From Chrysochromulina parva (taxonomy: Eukaryota > Haptophyta > Prymnesiales > Chrysochromulinaceae): a stretch of DNA of 28,480 bases. The notes below the pieces were generated by a model. That model worked only from the letters and a program-made list of their open reading frames with translations, was not told the DNA's origin and did no database searches. The translations under genes and the position numbers were made by a program. The stretch covers positions 1 to 28,480 of the forward strand of contig PJAB01000377.1 of NCBI GenBank assembly GCA_002887195.1. The letters run 5' to 3'. Positions 16,318-26,400 of the stretch are shown in pieces. Numbering within the stretch: the stretch's first letter is position 1; every line of letters starts with the position of its first letter.

Positions 16318-17929
16318 ATGAAGGCCACAAGAAGTCGAATCACACACGAGCTCGCCGGGACGTAAGATAGACCGACACGGATCGATACACATCGCCGTCG
16401 ATTCTTTAAGACCGGGGTTAGTCGCTGACTCGGTCTGGCCCGTGTGGCAGTCCATCGACCCTGACGCGTGGACGCCTGCTGGAATTGCGGTTCTCGTGCG
16501 GGAGCTGGGGCCGGTGCGCATTGGTAATAGCTCGTCAGGCTCCCATGCATTCTGGAACGTGGATATGGGCGTCGCTGCTGCAGACGAGGCCAATCCATAC
16601 GGCTTCCGCCCGCTGCGGCGTTACAACGAGACGTCAGCGGCCATGATGCCCATGGAGCGGTTTTGGGAGCCCCACACGGTGCATTACTATACCGGCAGCC
16701 TGCTCGAGGAGGACGGCCGCGCGTCGCTGCCGGTCCTGCAGCACGGCCTCAATGAGCTCCTCGCGACCATCGAGCGCTATCCACAGCTCCCGAAACGAAG
16801 GCCCCCTATTCCTCCTTTGGAGGGTGATGCCGGCCGCGCGCCACCTGGCCTTCATCATCTCAAAATCTGGCTCGGAACCGCCGGCGCCATTACCCCACTG
16901 CATTACGACACGCAGCACAACGTTTACGCGCAGCTGCACGGCACCAAGGACTTTTGGCTCCTGCCGCCGAACGCAGCGAGGCACCTCTACCCGAGAGTGC
17001 ACCCCCTCAGCCACTTTGCACGCGCCCGCGAGGACGGTAGCAGCAGCTTCGCTGAGGCACTGAAAGAGTCCACCGCTTGTAGCGAGTGCGACCACTGCTT
17101 CGAAGGTGCAGCGGATGTGACCCTTCGGGCGGCCTCTCAGGAGAGCGGGCGCTGCGTGATGCACGTCCGAGTCGGCGCGGGCGACGTGCTCTACCTGCCG
17201 CCATTTTGGCTGCACCGCACAGAGTGCTCCTCCCCCTCGTGTGCCTCCACCAACGTGTGGGTTGCCTCACACGCGATGCAACGAATGGAAGAGCTCGACG
17301 CGATGCCGTTGCCGTTCGAGGGGAGCTGGGCACCTCCAACGCGGTTCGCGGCGGTGCTCACCTTCCTGCGGGCACTTCTCAGCTGGGTGCAGGCCGGGGA
17401 GGTGAGCGAGATGAGCGCCATCGGCCTCGGCCAAGGGGAGGCGGGGCCGACGCTCAGGACGACGCCACGCGGCGGCTTCCCTCCCCGATCGCTCACGCCG
17501 ATTGAGATGATGGACCGGCTGCTGAGTACGCGCTGGCACCGAGCGGAGGAGGAACTTCTCCGACAATCTGCTCAAGACGGAAGGCCATCGCGTGCGGAGG
17601 AGATGGCGGCGGCCGCTGCGTGTGCGCCTCGGAGCGGCGACGACGCCGGCATCGATCTTGTCAAGATCGACGCGTATGCGCGCGAGCATGCCGCCATCCT
17701 TAGCATCGAGGACGAGCCTGGATACTGGGAGCCCGAGCGGTCGTGGCACGGGCCTAAGCTGCTCCTCGTGCACGACCAGCTCGAGCGTATCGCACACTGG
17801 GCAACGGAGGGCGACGCCGCGGCGACGCTCGCGCTGCTGCGCCGGCTGCTGCGCTGCTGCGAGCTCTCGGCGGCAGAGGCGAGCCCCGACCGGGAGCGGG
17901 ACAGACCTCCTGAGCGTGACGAATTGTGA
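16318..17929 (+). CDS. JmjC/cupin-8 domain oxygenase, probably two exons
   Basis: A predicted Fe(II)/2-oxoglutarate-dependent oxygenase of the JmjC/cupin_8 type. The iron site is visible: His and Asp of LHYDTQHN (codons at 16901 and 16907) and distal His of FWLHRTEC (17213-17215). KDFWLLPP supplies the likely 2-oxoglutarate-binding Lys region, and GDVLYLPPFW is the typical second strand. The open frame has no ATG at its 5' end. Reading left of the first GTG (16442) still gives family-like sequence (GLVADSVWPVW). A GTAAGA donor at 16362 and a TTCTTTAAG acceptor ending at 16410 would remove 49 bases and join in phase to an ATG at 16318 or 16222, giving 520 or 552 residues. Spliced start is inference. 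The C-terminus runs into a 33-bp tandem array, ending RDEL. A protein or histone hydroxylase/demethylase role is possible; substrate unknown. Confidence 0.75.
16362..16410 (+). other. Candidate 49-base intron in the JmjC gene
   Basis: It begins GTAAGATAG and ends TTCTTTAAG. Removing it links the upstream ATG frame with the JmjC frame in phase, supplying the ATG the downstream frame lacks. It is short for an intron and the call rests on splice consensus and phase only. Confidence 0.4.
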
Positions 17930-18101
17930 GTGTGAAGACCTCCTGAGCGTGACGAATTGTGAGTGTGAAGACCTCCCGAGCGTGACGAATTGTGAGTGTG
18001 AAGACCTCCTGAGCGTGACGAATTGTGAGTGTGAAGACCTCCTGAGCGTGACGAATTGTGAGTGTGAAGACCTCCTGAGCGTGACGAATTGTGAGTGTGA
18101 T
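17904..18101. repeat. Six-copy 33-bp tandem repeat
   Basis: Six nearly identical head-to-tail 33-bp units start at 17904, 17937, 17970, 18003, 18036 and 18069. The only visible change is a C for T in the third unit (CTCCCGAGC), and the last copy is cut short by one base. Each unit contains TTGTGAGTGTG, which includes the splice-donor consensus GTGAGT, and CTGAGCGTGAC. There are no spacers, so it is not a CRISPR array. The first unit supplies the stop codon of the JmjC frame. A strong acceptor-like TCTTTTTTTCAG ends at 18147, so the array could be intronic. Confidence 0.95.
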
Positions 18102-18289
18102 ACGCTGAGAATCAACTAGGAAACTTATTGAAGGCTCTTTTTTTCAGAGGAATCCTAGGAGACGTTTTTCGTGTGAGCTCAACATAACGCGTGTTCCGTA
18201 TTAGGGGTGGTAAGAAGCCACGCGTTCTCACGCACGAGAGAAAAACATATCGCATGTCGTCGTGCGCCTTCTGAAGGGTGCTACACGTT

Positions 18290-18886
18290 ATGCGTTCGGG
18301 CCTGCTGCTGTCGCTGCTATCACCCTACAACAGACCGGCGCTTCTTCAACCTGCTCGTCTGTCGGGTGACGTGAGCTCCGCTATCATGGAGACCATATTG
18401 CGAGCAGTAGGGCGGCCGATGCCTGCGCTTGGTGTCGATATCCAGACGCGCAGCTGCGGATCGATAGGAGATGGGCTCTTCGCGCTGAGACCGTTCAAAG
18501 AGGGCGAGCTCGTAACACGCTACACTGGACTACGGTGCTCTCCCGCCGAGTATGGAGTCGCATTCGCTTTCGGTCGAACGAGCGGCAACTATACGGTGGA
18601 CATTGGAGATAAAATCATTGATGCGGAGAATGTTGCGCGCAACGCACCCGGACCTCTGGCTGGTGCCGGGCACCTCATCAACCATTCCACTCGACGAAGG
18701 AATTGCGAAGTCAAGCCCATCAACTGGCTACCGGGCATCGACTCCTTTGTTCTGCACGTCACATGCACGCGTCCAGTTGCCGCCGGTGAGGAGTTTCTGC
18801 TCGACTATGGCACAGGCTACTGGAACTACAGATTCAAGGGCGCGCGACTATTGAGTCTTCAAAGACTGGCTGTGGACTGGTACTAG
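18290..18886 (+). CDS. Small SET-domain protein
   Basis: A 198-residue protein made almost entirely of a SET domain, the catalytic fold of protein lysine methyltransferases. Visible motifs are GDGLFALRPFKEGELVTRYTG (first strand pair, about 60-80), GHLINHSTRRRNCE (127-140, the pseudoknot NHS..NC motif) and FLLDYGTGYW (169-178, with the catalytic-type Tyr). No pre-SET or post-SET Cys cluster is present. The N-terminus MRSGLLLSLLSPYNRPALLQPAR is hydrophobic and basic with no acidic residue, so it could direct the enzyme to mitochondria or plastid. The ATG at 18290 is the first in frame. Whether the substrate is a histone or another protein cannot be told. Confidence 0.88.
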   Translation: MRSGLLLSLLSPYNRPALLQPARLSGDVSSAIMETILRAVGRPMPALGVDIQTRSCGSIGDGLFALRPFKEGELVTRYTGLRCSPAEYGVAFAFGRTSGNYTVDIGDKIIDAENVARNAPGPLAGAGHLINHSTRRRNCEVKPINWLPGIDSFVLHVTCTRPVAAGEEFLLDYGTGYWNYRFKGARLLSLQRLAVDWY

Positions 18887-19089
18887 GGATTTGCAGATGC
18901 ACGTTGTCGTGCTGCATGCCGGTGTGCTTGTGCCGGGGTGTGCGGCCGCGGGGACACGCCCCGGCGCACACCAGATAATGACAGGCCTGGCCGCCGACGA
19001 TCAGGGACACGACACACGGAGGAGTTCGAGAAGACCTTCATAGTCTAGCAGTCGGAAGCGCGTTCTAGTTTTTCCTCTAACGAGTTCAA

Positions 19090-19677
19090 TTACAACCGAA
19101 CTTCGACGCAACTGCAATTAGTGTGTCCGTTGTTTGAAGACGTGCCGCAATTGACAGTGCGGCCATTCTCGCACGTCATGCGGGCGGCGCAGCGATTCAC
19201 AACCCAGACTTTGTCCAAGCCGGGGTAGCAGCCGTAGCCGCCCCACATGATTTGTTGGCCGACAAGAAAGTCCCCGTCCGGAAAGCACTTGCCGTGCCCG
19301 CTCAGCCGCTTTTGCAAGGCAAATGTGCTGTTGCATGTGCCCGTTGTGGGCGAACGACACACGAGGCTGCCATTGTGCCACGGCGCCGCGTAGCCGCCCG
19401 AGATCGGGCACGGCACGAGGTTGCCTCCTGCACCAGCATAGATGGCGGCGGCGCCAGCCACAGTGGCATCGTAGACCGACATAGGCGGAAGAGGGGGAGG
19501 AGGCGACAGTGGCGGAGGTGGCGGTGAGTGAGCGTTGGGCGGTTGCCGAACCTGGCGTGTATGTTGGGTTGGTGAGGGAGGGCTTCTGCAATCGGGGGTT
19601 CCGGCAAGCGCTCGATCTTGGCAAGCGAGGCCTGGAAAGCACAGCGGGAGGACTGTCGAAGCGATAATTGCCGCCAT
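19090..19677 (-). CDS. Secreted Cys-rich protein with proline-rich linker
   Basis: A 195-residue protein. MAAIIASTVLPLCFPGLACQ looks like a signal peptide. Residues about 32-66 are Pro/Ser-rich (SPPPPPLSPPPPLPP), as in extracellular glycoproteins of algae. The C-terminal 125 residues form a compact domain with ten Cys and many Gly/Asn (GGNLVPCPISGGYAAPWHNG, MWGGYGCYPGLDKVWVVNRC, TNCSCVEVRL). N-glycosylation sites NGS, NST and NCS are present. I do not recognise the domain; the Cys pattern suggests a disulfide-bonded extracellular or cell-surface module. It diverges from the helicase gene, with about 225 bases between starts. Confidence 0.7.
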   Translation of the reverse strand: MAAIIASTVLPLCFPGLACQDRALAGTPDCRSPPSPTQHTRQVRQPPNAHSPPPPPLSPPPPLPPMSVYDATVAGAAAIYAGAGGNLVPCPISGGYAAPWHNGSLVCRSPTTGTCNSTFALQKRLSGHGKCFPDGDFLVGQQIMWGGYGCYPGLDKVWVVNRCAARMTCENGRTVNCGTSSNNGHTNCSCVEVRL

Positions 19678-19902
19678 CGGGAAATTTGCGTCGCGCGGCT
19701 TCGTGCTGTTTCGGTGCGAAGTAGAGCACCGTCCTGTACAGTAACGGTGACACGCACACGGGCCTTACCCGACACACTGGAGACGGGCGCGCCTCTCAAC
19801 GAAGCCCCGAGGCCGCCGTAACGGTGCGTCCCTGGCAGCGCTGCGTAACGGTTTGCGACGAGGACAGCGACCCGCGTCGATTCCTCCGTCCATACTCTTA
19901 CC

Positions 19903-22260
19903 ATGCCGCCAACTCCTATCAAGAAGGTGAAGAAGAAGGCGATATGGGATGACGAGGACGTCCTGAAGCTCACAAAGAAGAAAGCCACGGTGATCGCTTT
20001 GCCAGCTGCCTCGCTCGCTGCTGCTGTTGAGGCTGCCGACGACGATGCGCCGCCCAAGAAGAAGGCTGCCGCGCCCAAGAAGAAGCGCGTAGCAGCGGCC
20101 GAGGAGGAGAGCGCAGAGGGAAAGCCGCGGTCCGCCAAGCGCGTCAAACGGGCGCCCGCGCCCGCTCCGGCGAGCGACGACTCGGTGACCGACGATGAGC
20201 AGCAGCAGCAGCAGCTCCAGCAGCACGCAGCGGCCTACGATGAGATGTTGCGGCGAGAGGCCGAGGAGGAGCCTGGGGACGAGGAAGCCGACGATTCACT
20301 AGGCGACGATGCGCGCGACGACGCGCGGCTCGCAGTCTCCAAGTTCAACTTGTCGGCGGAGACTGTGCAGGCTCTTCGCAATCGTGGCGTCGAGGCACTC
20401 TTCCCGATCCAGGCCGCCTGCTTTGACCACCTGAATGCAGGCAAGGATCTGATCGGACGCGCGCGCACCGGCATGGGCAAGACGCTGGCCTTCGCGCTGC
20501 CGCTCGTCGAGAAGGTGCTCGCGCTACGCAAGCAGACGGGCACGATGCGAAGGCCGGGTCGCAAGCCGATGGGCCTCGTGATGGCGCCTACTCGCGAGCT
20601 CGCGCAACAAGTGGCCAGCGAGGTGCAGTCTGTAGCGCCGGGTCTCGAGTCGTATTGCGTCTACGGCGGCACGCCGATGGGCCCGTCTTGCACGGCGCTT
20701 CGCGCGGGCTTAGACCTGGTCATCGGCACGCCCGGGCGCATCAAGGACCTCGCCGAGCGCGGCGTCCTTCTGCTCGACGAGATCGCCTTCGCAGCCCTTG
20801 ACGAAGCCGACCAGATGCTCGATATGGGATTCGCGGAGGACATGCAGGCGATCCTGGGACAGTGCACACTCAAGGGGCGCCAGACGTGCCTCTTCTCGGC
20901 GACGCTGCCCGCTTGGGTACGCGAGGTGGCACCCACGTACATGCACACGACGCCCACCATCGTCGACCTCGTCGGCGACAAAGACGTCAAGGCTTCCACA
21001 GGTACGCTGATTGCCACTGATGACCTGCCTTGCATGCAAGTGCTCACCACAGCGCTCCCGGGATCGGCTTCCACAGACGTGCGCCACCTGGCCATCGGCG
21101 CGCCCGGGCCGTTCGCGATGCGCGGCGCGACGATCAACGACGTGATCGCGATGTATGCGTCGTCCACCGGGCGCGTCATCGTCTTCTGCGACACCAAGGC
21201 CGAGTGTGACTCCCTCTCCTCCTCAGAAGCCCTCAAGGTCGAGTGCAAGGTGCTCCACGGCGACATCCCGCAGGCGACGCGGGAAAAGGTCATGGCAGCC
21301 TTTCGCTCCGGCCGCTTCCGCGTCCTCATCGCTACCGACGTGGCGGCGCGTGGGCTCGACATGATCGTGGAGCTCGTGGTCCAGTCCAAGCCGCCCGTGC
21401 GTCGCATGAGTGGCCGAGAGGACACGGAAACGTACGTGCATCGCTCGGGCCGCACGGGGCGCGCGGGGCGAAAGGGCATCTGCGTCACGCTCGTCGGCCC
21501 GCGTGATCGGCAGGCTCTTCAAGCCATCGAACGCACCACGGGCAACACCTTCGAGTGGCTTCCCTCGCCCAACCCGCACACGCTTCTCGCCACTGCCGCG
21601 CAAACTGCCGCCTCTGACGCGGCCACCATCGGCCCCGACGTGACGAAACACTTCATGGCGGCAGCCGCGGGTTTGCTCGCTGCCAAGGGCGGCGACGCGA
21701 CCGAAGCGCTCGCGGCGGCGCTCGCACTTGCCACGGGCACACTGCGTCCACCACAGCACCGCTCGCTCATCACGCACCATGATGGCCTCGCGACGATGGT
21801 GGCCACCTTCCGCACCGACTACGTGCAGGGCGCCGGCTTCGTCTTCGGTGCGCTGCGTCGGGTACTCCCGATGGGCCATACCGACGGGGTGGACAACGTG
21901 CGCCACATGAAGCTCACTGCCGACAACCGCGGCGCGGTCTTCGACGTCAACGAGGAGACGCTCGAGCTGCTCCGCCCAACACTCGAAGACCCGAGCAACG
22001 ATTGGCTCAGGCTGGCCGAGAGCGAACTACCCAACCTCAAGGAGGAGGGCGGCTACGGCGGCGGCAGCGGTGGCGGCGGCTACGGCGGCGGCTTCACCGT
22101 TGGCTGGGGCAAGGGCGGCAAGGGTGGAAAGGGCGGCAAGGGCGGCAAGGGCGATGGAGGCGGCAAGGGATGGGGCGGCGGCAAGGGCGGCAAGGGCGGC
22201 GGCGGCAAGGGCTCCTTCGGCAAGGGCGGCGGCGGCAAGGGCGGCAAGGGCGGCTGGTGA
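19903..22260 (+). CDS. DDX21: DEAD-box RNA helicase, nucleolar RNA helicase 2 (DDX21)-like
   Basis: A 785-residue ATP-dependent RNA helicase. The N-terminus is Lys/Ala-rich with nuclear localisation-type clusters (KKVKKKA, APKKKR) and a short Gln run. Helicase motifs in order: Q motif region FNLSAETVQAL...FPIQ; Walker A ARTGMGKT (187-194); PTRELAQQV; TPGRIKDL; DEAD (300-303); SAT (332-334); VIVFCDTKAE; ATDVAARGLD; HRSGRTGR (513-520). The following segment FMAAAAGLLAAKGGDATEALAAALA and RSLITHHDGLATM match the DDX21/DDX50 region leading into the GUCT domain. The C-terminus is a Gly/Lys-rich GKGGKGG tail likely to bind RNA. DDX21-type proteins act in nucleolar rRNA processing and transcription. 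The ATG at 19903 has ACC immediately before it. Confidence 0.94.
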   Translation: MPPTPIKKVKKKAIWDDEDVLKLTKKKATVIALPAASLAAAVEAADDDAPPKKKAAAPKKKRVAAAEEESAEGKPRSAKRVKRAPAPAPASDDSVTDDEQQQQQLQQHAAAYDEMLRREAEEEPGDEEADDSLGDDARDDARLAVSKFNLSAETVQALRNRGVEALFPIQAACFDHLNAGKDLIGRARTGMGKTLAFALPLVEKVLALRKQTGTMRRPGRKPMGLVMAPTRELAQQVASEVQSVAPGLESYCVYGGTPMGPSCTALRAGLDLVIGTPGRIKDLAERGVLLLDEIAFAALDEADQMLDMGFAEDMQAILGQCTLKGRQTCLFSATLPAWVREVAPTYMHTTPTIVDLVGDKDVKASTGTLIATDDLPCMQVLTTALPGSASTDVRHLAIGAPGPFAMRGATINDVIAMYASSTGRVIVFCDTKAECDSLSSSEALKVECKVLHGDIPQATREKVMAAFRSGRFRVLIATDVAARGLDMIVELVVQSKPPVRRMSGREDTETYVHRSGRTGRAGRKGICVTLVGPRDRQALQAIERTTGNTFEWLPSPNPHTLLATAAQTAASDAATIGPDVTKHFMAAAAGLLAAKGGDATEALAAALALATGTLRPPQHRSLITHHDGLATMVATFRTDYVQGAGFVFGALRRVLPMGHTDGVDNVRHMKLTADNRGAVFDVNEETLELLRPTLEDPSNDWLRLAESELPNLKEEGGYGGGSGGGGYGGGFTVGWGKGGKGGKGGKGGKGDGGGKGWGGGKGGKGGGGKGSFGKGGGGKGGKGGW

Positions 22261-22495
22261 GCCCGTGAGCGTGAGGACGCTGGGCGGCGGCAGCGTCTGG
22301 TTGTCGCGTGTGGATTCTGTACAACGCACTTATACAGCGTCACTGTACATGTTGCACCTCAGAGTCCCGGGGCGTCCGGATTTGCGGCTCCGCGTCTGGC
22401 CGCCAGCGAGCTTAGCGCGACTCTGTTCGAAAGATCGACTCTATTTTAGAGTGACTCTTGAAGCCCCGTCATGTCTCCCCTCCGTCATTCTAGAA

Positions 22496-23110
22496 ATGTC
22501 CACCTCACGGCGGCCGTCATGGCTGTCATGGTATGAAAACCAAGTGTCTGCACCACGGCCGACAGCATCCGCCACAGGCTCGACCGCAACAGCAGCTGTA
22601 ACAGCAGTCCTCGATGCTGAGCTGAGCAGACTCGGCCTTGACCGCTCGCCTGCTGCACGAACGGCGGCTTTGGACGCGGAGGCCGCCGACGTGCGCCGCC
22701 GTGCACTTGACCGACTATCTGCGGCGGCAGCTCGACAATTTCCTTCCAGGCCGCCGTTGGCATGGAGCGCCATCGCACGACTTCCTGATGTGCCCTTTGC
22801 GCCACATCTTGCTACGTTGGACTGCTCTGTTTGCACCAGTGCCTTCCAAGAGGGCCAGGCGCTCATCCACATGCCCTGCTCAGAGCTGCACGTCTTCCAT
22901 CGAGACTGCATCAGTGTATGGCTAGCAATTCGCTCATCGTGCCCGCTCTGCCGGCAGCCGCTCACTGGAGATTCAGATCCACCGGCCAATTTCCCGGCCG
23001 CTGCTTCGGCCGTACATGCCTCACTCGTGCGACGGAGCTCTTCGCTTTTCGACGAGGACCTTGATAGCGCGCTGGCGATCTTGCAACCGCGGTCGCATCG
23101 ACATGAGTAG
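22496..23110 (+). CDS. RING-H2 finger protein, probable E3 ubiquitin ligase
   Basis: A 204-residue protein from the ATG at 22496; an alternative in-frame ATG at 22349 would add 49 residues. The frame runs open from inside the upstream helicase gene, but that part is a shadow of its Gly-rich tail. The RING-H2 ligands are complete: C110, C113, C128, H132, H135, C138, C149 and C152, with the conserved Trp (SVWLAI) before the last pair. Residues 30-80 are Ala/Arg-rich and helical. RING-H2 domains bind E2 enzymes and promote ubiquitin transfer. No membrane segment is visible, so a soluble ligase is likely. Substrate unknown. Confidence 0.82.
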   Translation: MSTSRRPSWLSWYENQVSAPRPTASATGSTATAAVTAVLDAELSRLGLDRSPAARTAALDAEAADVRRRALDRLSAAAARQFPSRPPLAWSAIARLPDVPFAPHLATLDCSVCTSAFQEGQALIHMPCSELHVFHRDCISVWLAIRSSCPLCRQPLTGDSDPPANFPAAASAVHASLVRRSSSLFDEDLDSALAILQPRSHRHE

Positions 23111-23423
23111 CCTCGTCTATGAATGCAAATATGGGGCGAGGAGCCGTGCGCGAGCTCCTTCGCCGGTCCTCGGTCTCTCGGGTCGTCGGGTGGTCGGGTG
23201 GCGCCGGACCGCGGCGTGGCCGTGTGGCCTGTTCTGGCGCGCGTTGCCGTTCACCGAGTCTATCCGATCAGATGTGACTCCCTACAACTAAAACTCAACC
23301 TACCTCCTACGCCTTTTCTATCTAAGAGCTGCAACGATACTTGAGGTGATGGTCCGCGCGTCTCGACGTCTTTGACACCGCGCCCGCTCTGGCCTCGGAC
23401 CCTCTGGAAAGTGGAAACAATTC
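23111..23423. other. Convergent intergenic region, nothing recognised
   Basis: About 310 bases between convergent stops. A mildly AT-rich part at 23275-23345 may be the end of the RING transcript. No gene or repeat seen. Confidence 0.45.
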
Positions 23424-26400
23424 CTAAAGCAGCTTGTTGGCCGCGGCGAGCGAGTTTACCTTTTCTCGCTTGGTCGGCGTTTTCGGTCGAGCATTCTTAG
23501 GCGAGCCTGGGGCAGTGGCTCCCTTGGCAGCCATCCCCTTGGCAACGGCGGGCTTGGCAGCGCCTCCTTTTGGCGGGGCGGCGGCGGCCAGATTGGCGGC
23601 TGGACCCCGCGCACCACCGCCACGCGCATTGGCCGCTGACGCGGCGGAAACGGCTGCGTCGGCGCTGCCTGGGAGAGCAGCTCGCAGCTTGTTGAGCGCG
23701 GGCGTCGCTGAGCGCGTCGGATCCGGCTGGGAAGCTTGGGAAGCTTGGAAGGCCCCAAGCCGCTTGCGCCTCGCCTCCTCATGCATCTGGGTGCGGAGCT
23801 CCTCGTGCTCACGCCGGAGATTGTCGAGCTCGTGCTCGACTTCGGATCGCTCGGCGCGGCGGCGCTCGAGCTGCAGCAGCAGCCGCTCCCGCTCACGACG
23901 ACGCAACTCCTGCCTCACCGCGGCCTCGCCCCTGAGCGGGCGCAGAGGCGGCGGCGGCGGCAGGGGCGGCGGGCGCATGGCCGGGGCCTGGAATTGCTGA
24001 TGCTGGCGCTGGTGCTGGTGCTGGTGCGGCAGCTTTGGCGGCAGCATTGAGGGCGGCTCGATATAGTATGCCTTCGGCTTTGGCAGCATTGCCGACGGCT
24101 TTGGTGGGTTGGGCGGCAATGGTGAGGGCGGATCGTTCTCAGAGTAGGGTTCCGGCAGCGAAGGCCAAGCATGCCACGGCCGAGCATCCCTGTTCATCTT
24201 CATATCGGGGTTCATCTCGGGAATTTCGACGGACCGGCCGCCGATCCACGCATGCGGCCGCTCCGCGAACTGGTCCACCGGAATGCTCGGTGGAAGTGGG
24301 ACATCCCACTTCCAATGATCCGGGTCCTCTTCGACGTACGCCGGCGCGTGGAAGTAGGACGGGGCGCGCGCATGCAAGAACTCATGGGGCGGCGCCCCCC
24401 CTCGACTCGTCGCCTCGTAGGGCGTCGTCGTGAGCAGCGCCTCGTAGGGCGCCGCAGCCTCGAGCGGCAGGCTCACATGCAGCGGATGCAGCCCGGAGGC
24501 GACCGCATCAACAAAGTCCGCAAAGTCGATCCGACCAGTACCTGATGAGGGAGGCAATCAGAGGCGCAATCAGAGGCGCAATCAGAGGCGCAATCAGCAT
24601 GCAATACACGGATCGAGTTGGTAGCCGCCCACCGCTCGTATCGGCGCGAGCGATCACACCCTCGAGTTGCTTACGACTGAGCGATGCGCCCAGAGTCGTG
24701 AGCGCGTCGTGCAGCTCGCGCGCGCCGATTGAGCCGAGACGCCGCACGTCGAAGTAATCAAACGCGAGCCTGAGCTGCGCTAGCAGAGTCTCGGTAGGCA
24801 ACAGCTCATCGGCGCTTGGGACGGCGCTTGGGACGGTACCTTTGGCACTTAGGAGGGTACCGTCGAGCCGTCCGGGTTTGGTGCTGCGTCCCGTCGGCCC
24901 TCCAGACGTTTGGCCGTGCCTCGCACCCCATGCCGACTGAGGATGGACCTGGTACAGCACTTGGTATGGCGCCTCGCCGCCCCAGTGCGAGGGGTGCGCT
25001 TGGGCGTGGCGAGGCGCATGGCTGGGTGACGAGGCTGCCGCTGCTCCATACGCGACCATCGCATACTGTTGTGGCTGGGGCGGCTGGGGCGCCTGGGGCG
25101 GCTGGGTCAGCATCGGTGGCGACGAGAGCGACGAGAGTTGCGCGCGCACCTCCCGCTCGATCTCAGCACGCATCGCAGTTCGCGCCACGTCTGGCTCAGT
25201 CGGTTTCGGCTTCGGAGCGCGGCGCTTATGCCGACCCTCGCCGCCGCCGCCGCCGCCACCACCTCCACCTCCACCGTCACCTCCGCTTCCGCGTCCGCGT
25301 GCTCCGCCTCCGACGCCCACGACAGCGCCCACCGAGGCACGCCGCTCGTCGAGCATCTCCTCGATCTCGATCCGGAGCTCCTGCCGGTCCAACACCTCCA
25401 TCTCGCGCTCCTGCTGCAGAGCGAGCTCGAGCGCCTCGGCCACATCGGCGGGCAGCGCCGCACCGGCCGCCGTCGCCGCTGCCGCCTCCGCTCGGAACCT
25501 CGCCAAGAGTGCAGCCGCGCTTGGCTCCGTCTCTGAAGGCTCCACTGCCTCGGATGGCCCCGTCTCGGAAGGCTCCACTGCCTCGGATTGCAACTCAGCC
25601 GCTTCCGCCGCCGCCTCTTCGGCTCGTCTCCTCTCCGCCTCAAGCACACGCGCCGCGCGCTCCGCCGATTCGCGCCGCCGCCCCTCCAGTCGCTCCCTCT
25701 CCCTGGCAGCGGCGGCCGCGACCGCCGCCGCCTCGCGCTCGCACGCCGCCTCCTCCTCGAGCTTGCGCCTCTCCGCCGCCTCCTTTTCCCGCCGCTTCTC
25801 GTCGCGCTTGGTCGCGAGCGCCGCCGATTGCGCCGCCCTCTTGGTCTCTCTCGCCGCTGCCTCCTGAGCTTCCATCCGCAAGGCTTCCAATTTGGCCTCC
25901 TCGGTTCTCAATGCCTCCTCCTCCGCCTGCAGGGCGGCCTCCTCGGCAGCGTCCTCGGCCGCCTGCCGTGCGGCCTCAGCGTCGTCCTCCTCTTGCGCGG
26001 CCCGGTTTTGATCCTCCTCCTCCGCGAGGATGGCCGCTTCCTCAGCTGCGAGCGCAGCCTCTTCGGCAAGCAGTGCAGCCTCCTCATCGTCAATATCGTC
26101 GGCCGCTGGCGCTGCTCCGTCACTCTCGAGCTCGTTGAGCTCCGCCTCCTCAGCCACAAGGCGTGCCTCGTCTGCAAAAAGAGCAGCTTCCTCTGCTGCC
26201 AGCGCAGCCTCCTTGCTGGTGGCCTCCTTCAGCTGCGCCAACGGAGTCACGATGGTCTTGGTGACAGTCTTTGCCGCCGTCGGCGCAGGTGAAGATGGTG
26301 CAGATGCCTCGCCTTTCAGGATGCTACGTGCACGATAAACGTCGAGATTGGCTTTCAAGAGAGCGTCCTTGGCTTCCTTCACAGAGATGCCGAACTCTTC

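Noticed and set aside
17904..18101. CRISPR array
   Set aside because: Units are directly adjacent with no spacers, and the context is eukaryotic.
17267..18115. Minus-strand frame with repeated SHSQFVTLRRS units
   Set aside because: The 33-bp array has a period divisible by three and therefore stays open in several frames; the rest is antisense of the JmjC gene.
22070..22495. Long N-terminal extension of the RING gene
   Set aside because: It is the shifted frame of the helicase Gly/Lys tail followed by intergenic sequence; starting at 22496 (or 22349) is more reasonable.
24508..24632. Unspliced LIAPLIAP C-terminal tail of exon 1
   Set aside because: Splicing at 24632/24542 restores a canonical EF-hand loop, so the tail is intron read-through.
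24816..26138. 440-residue plus-strand open frame opposite the coiled-coil gene
   Set aside because: Arg/Pro-rich antisense of the Ala/Glu repeats; the minus-strand frame has real domains.
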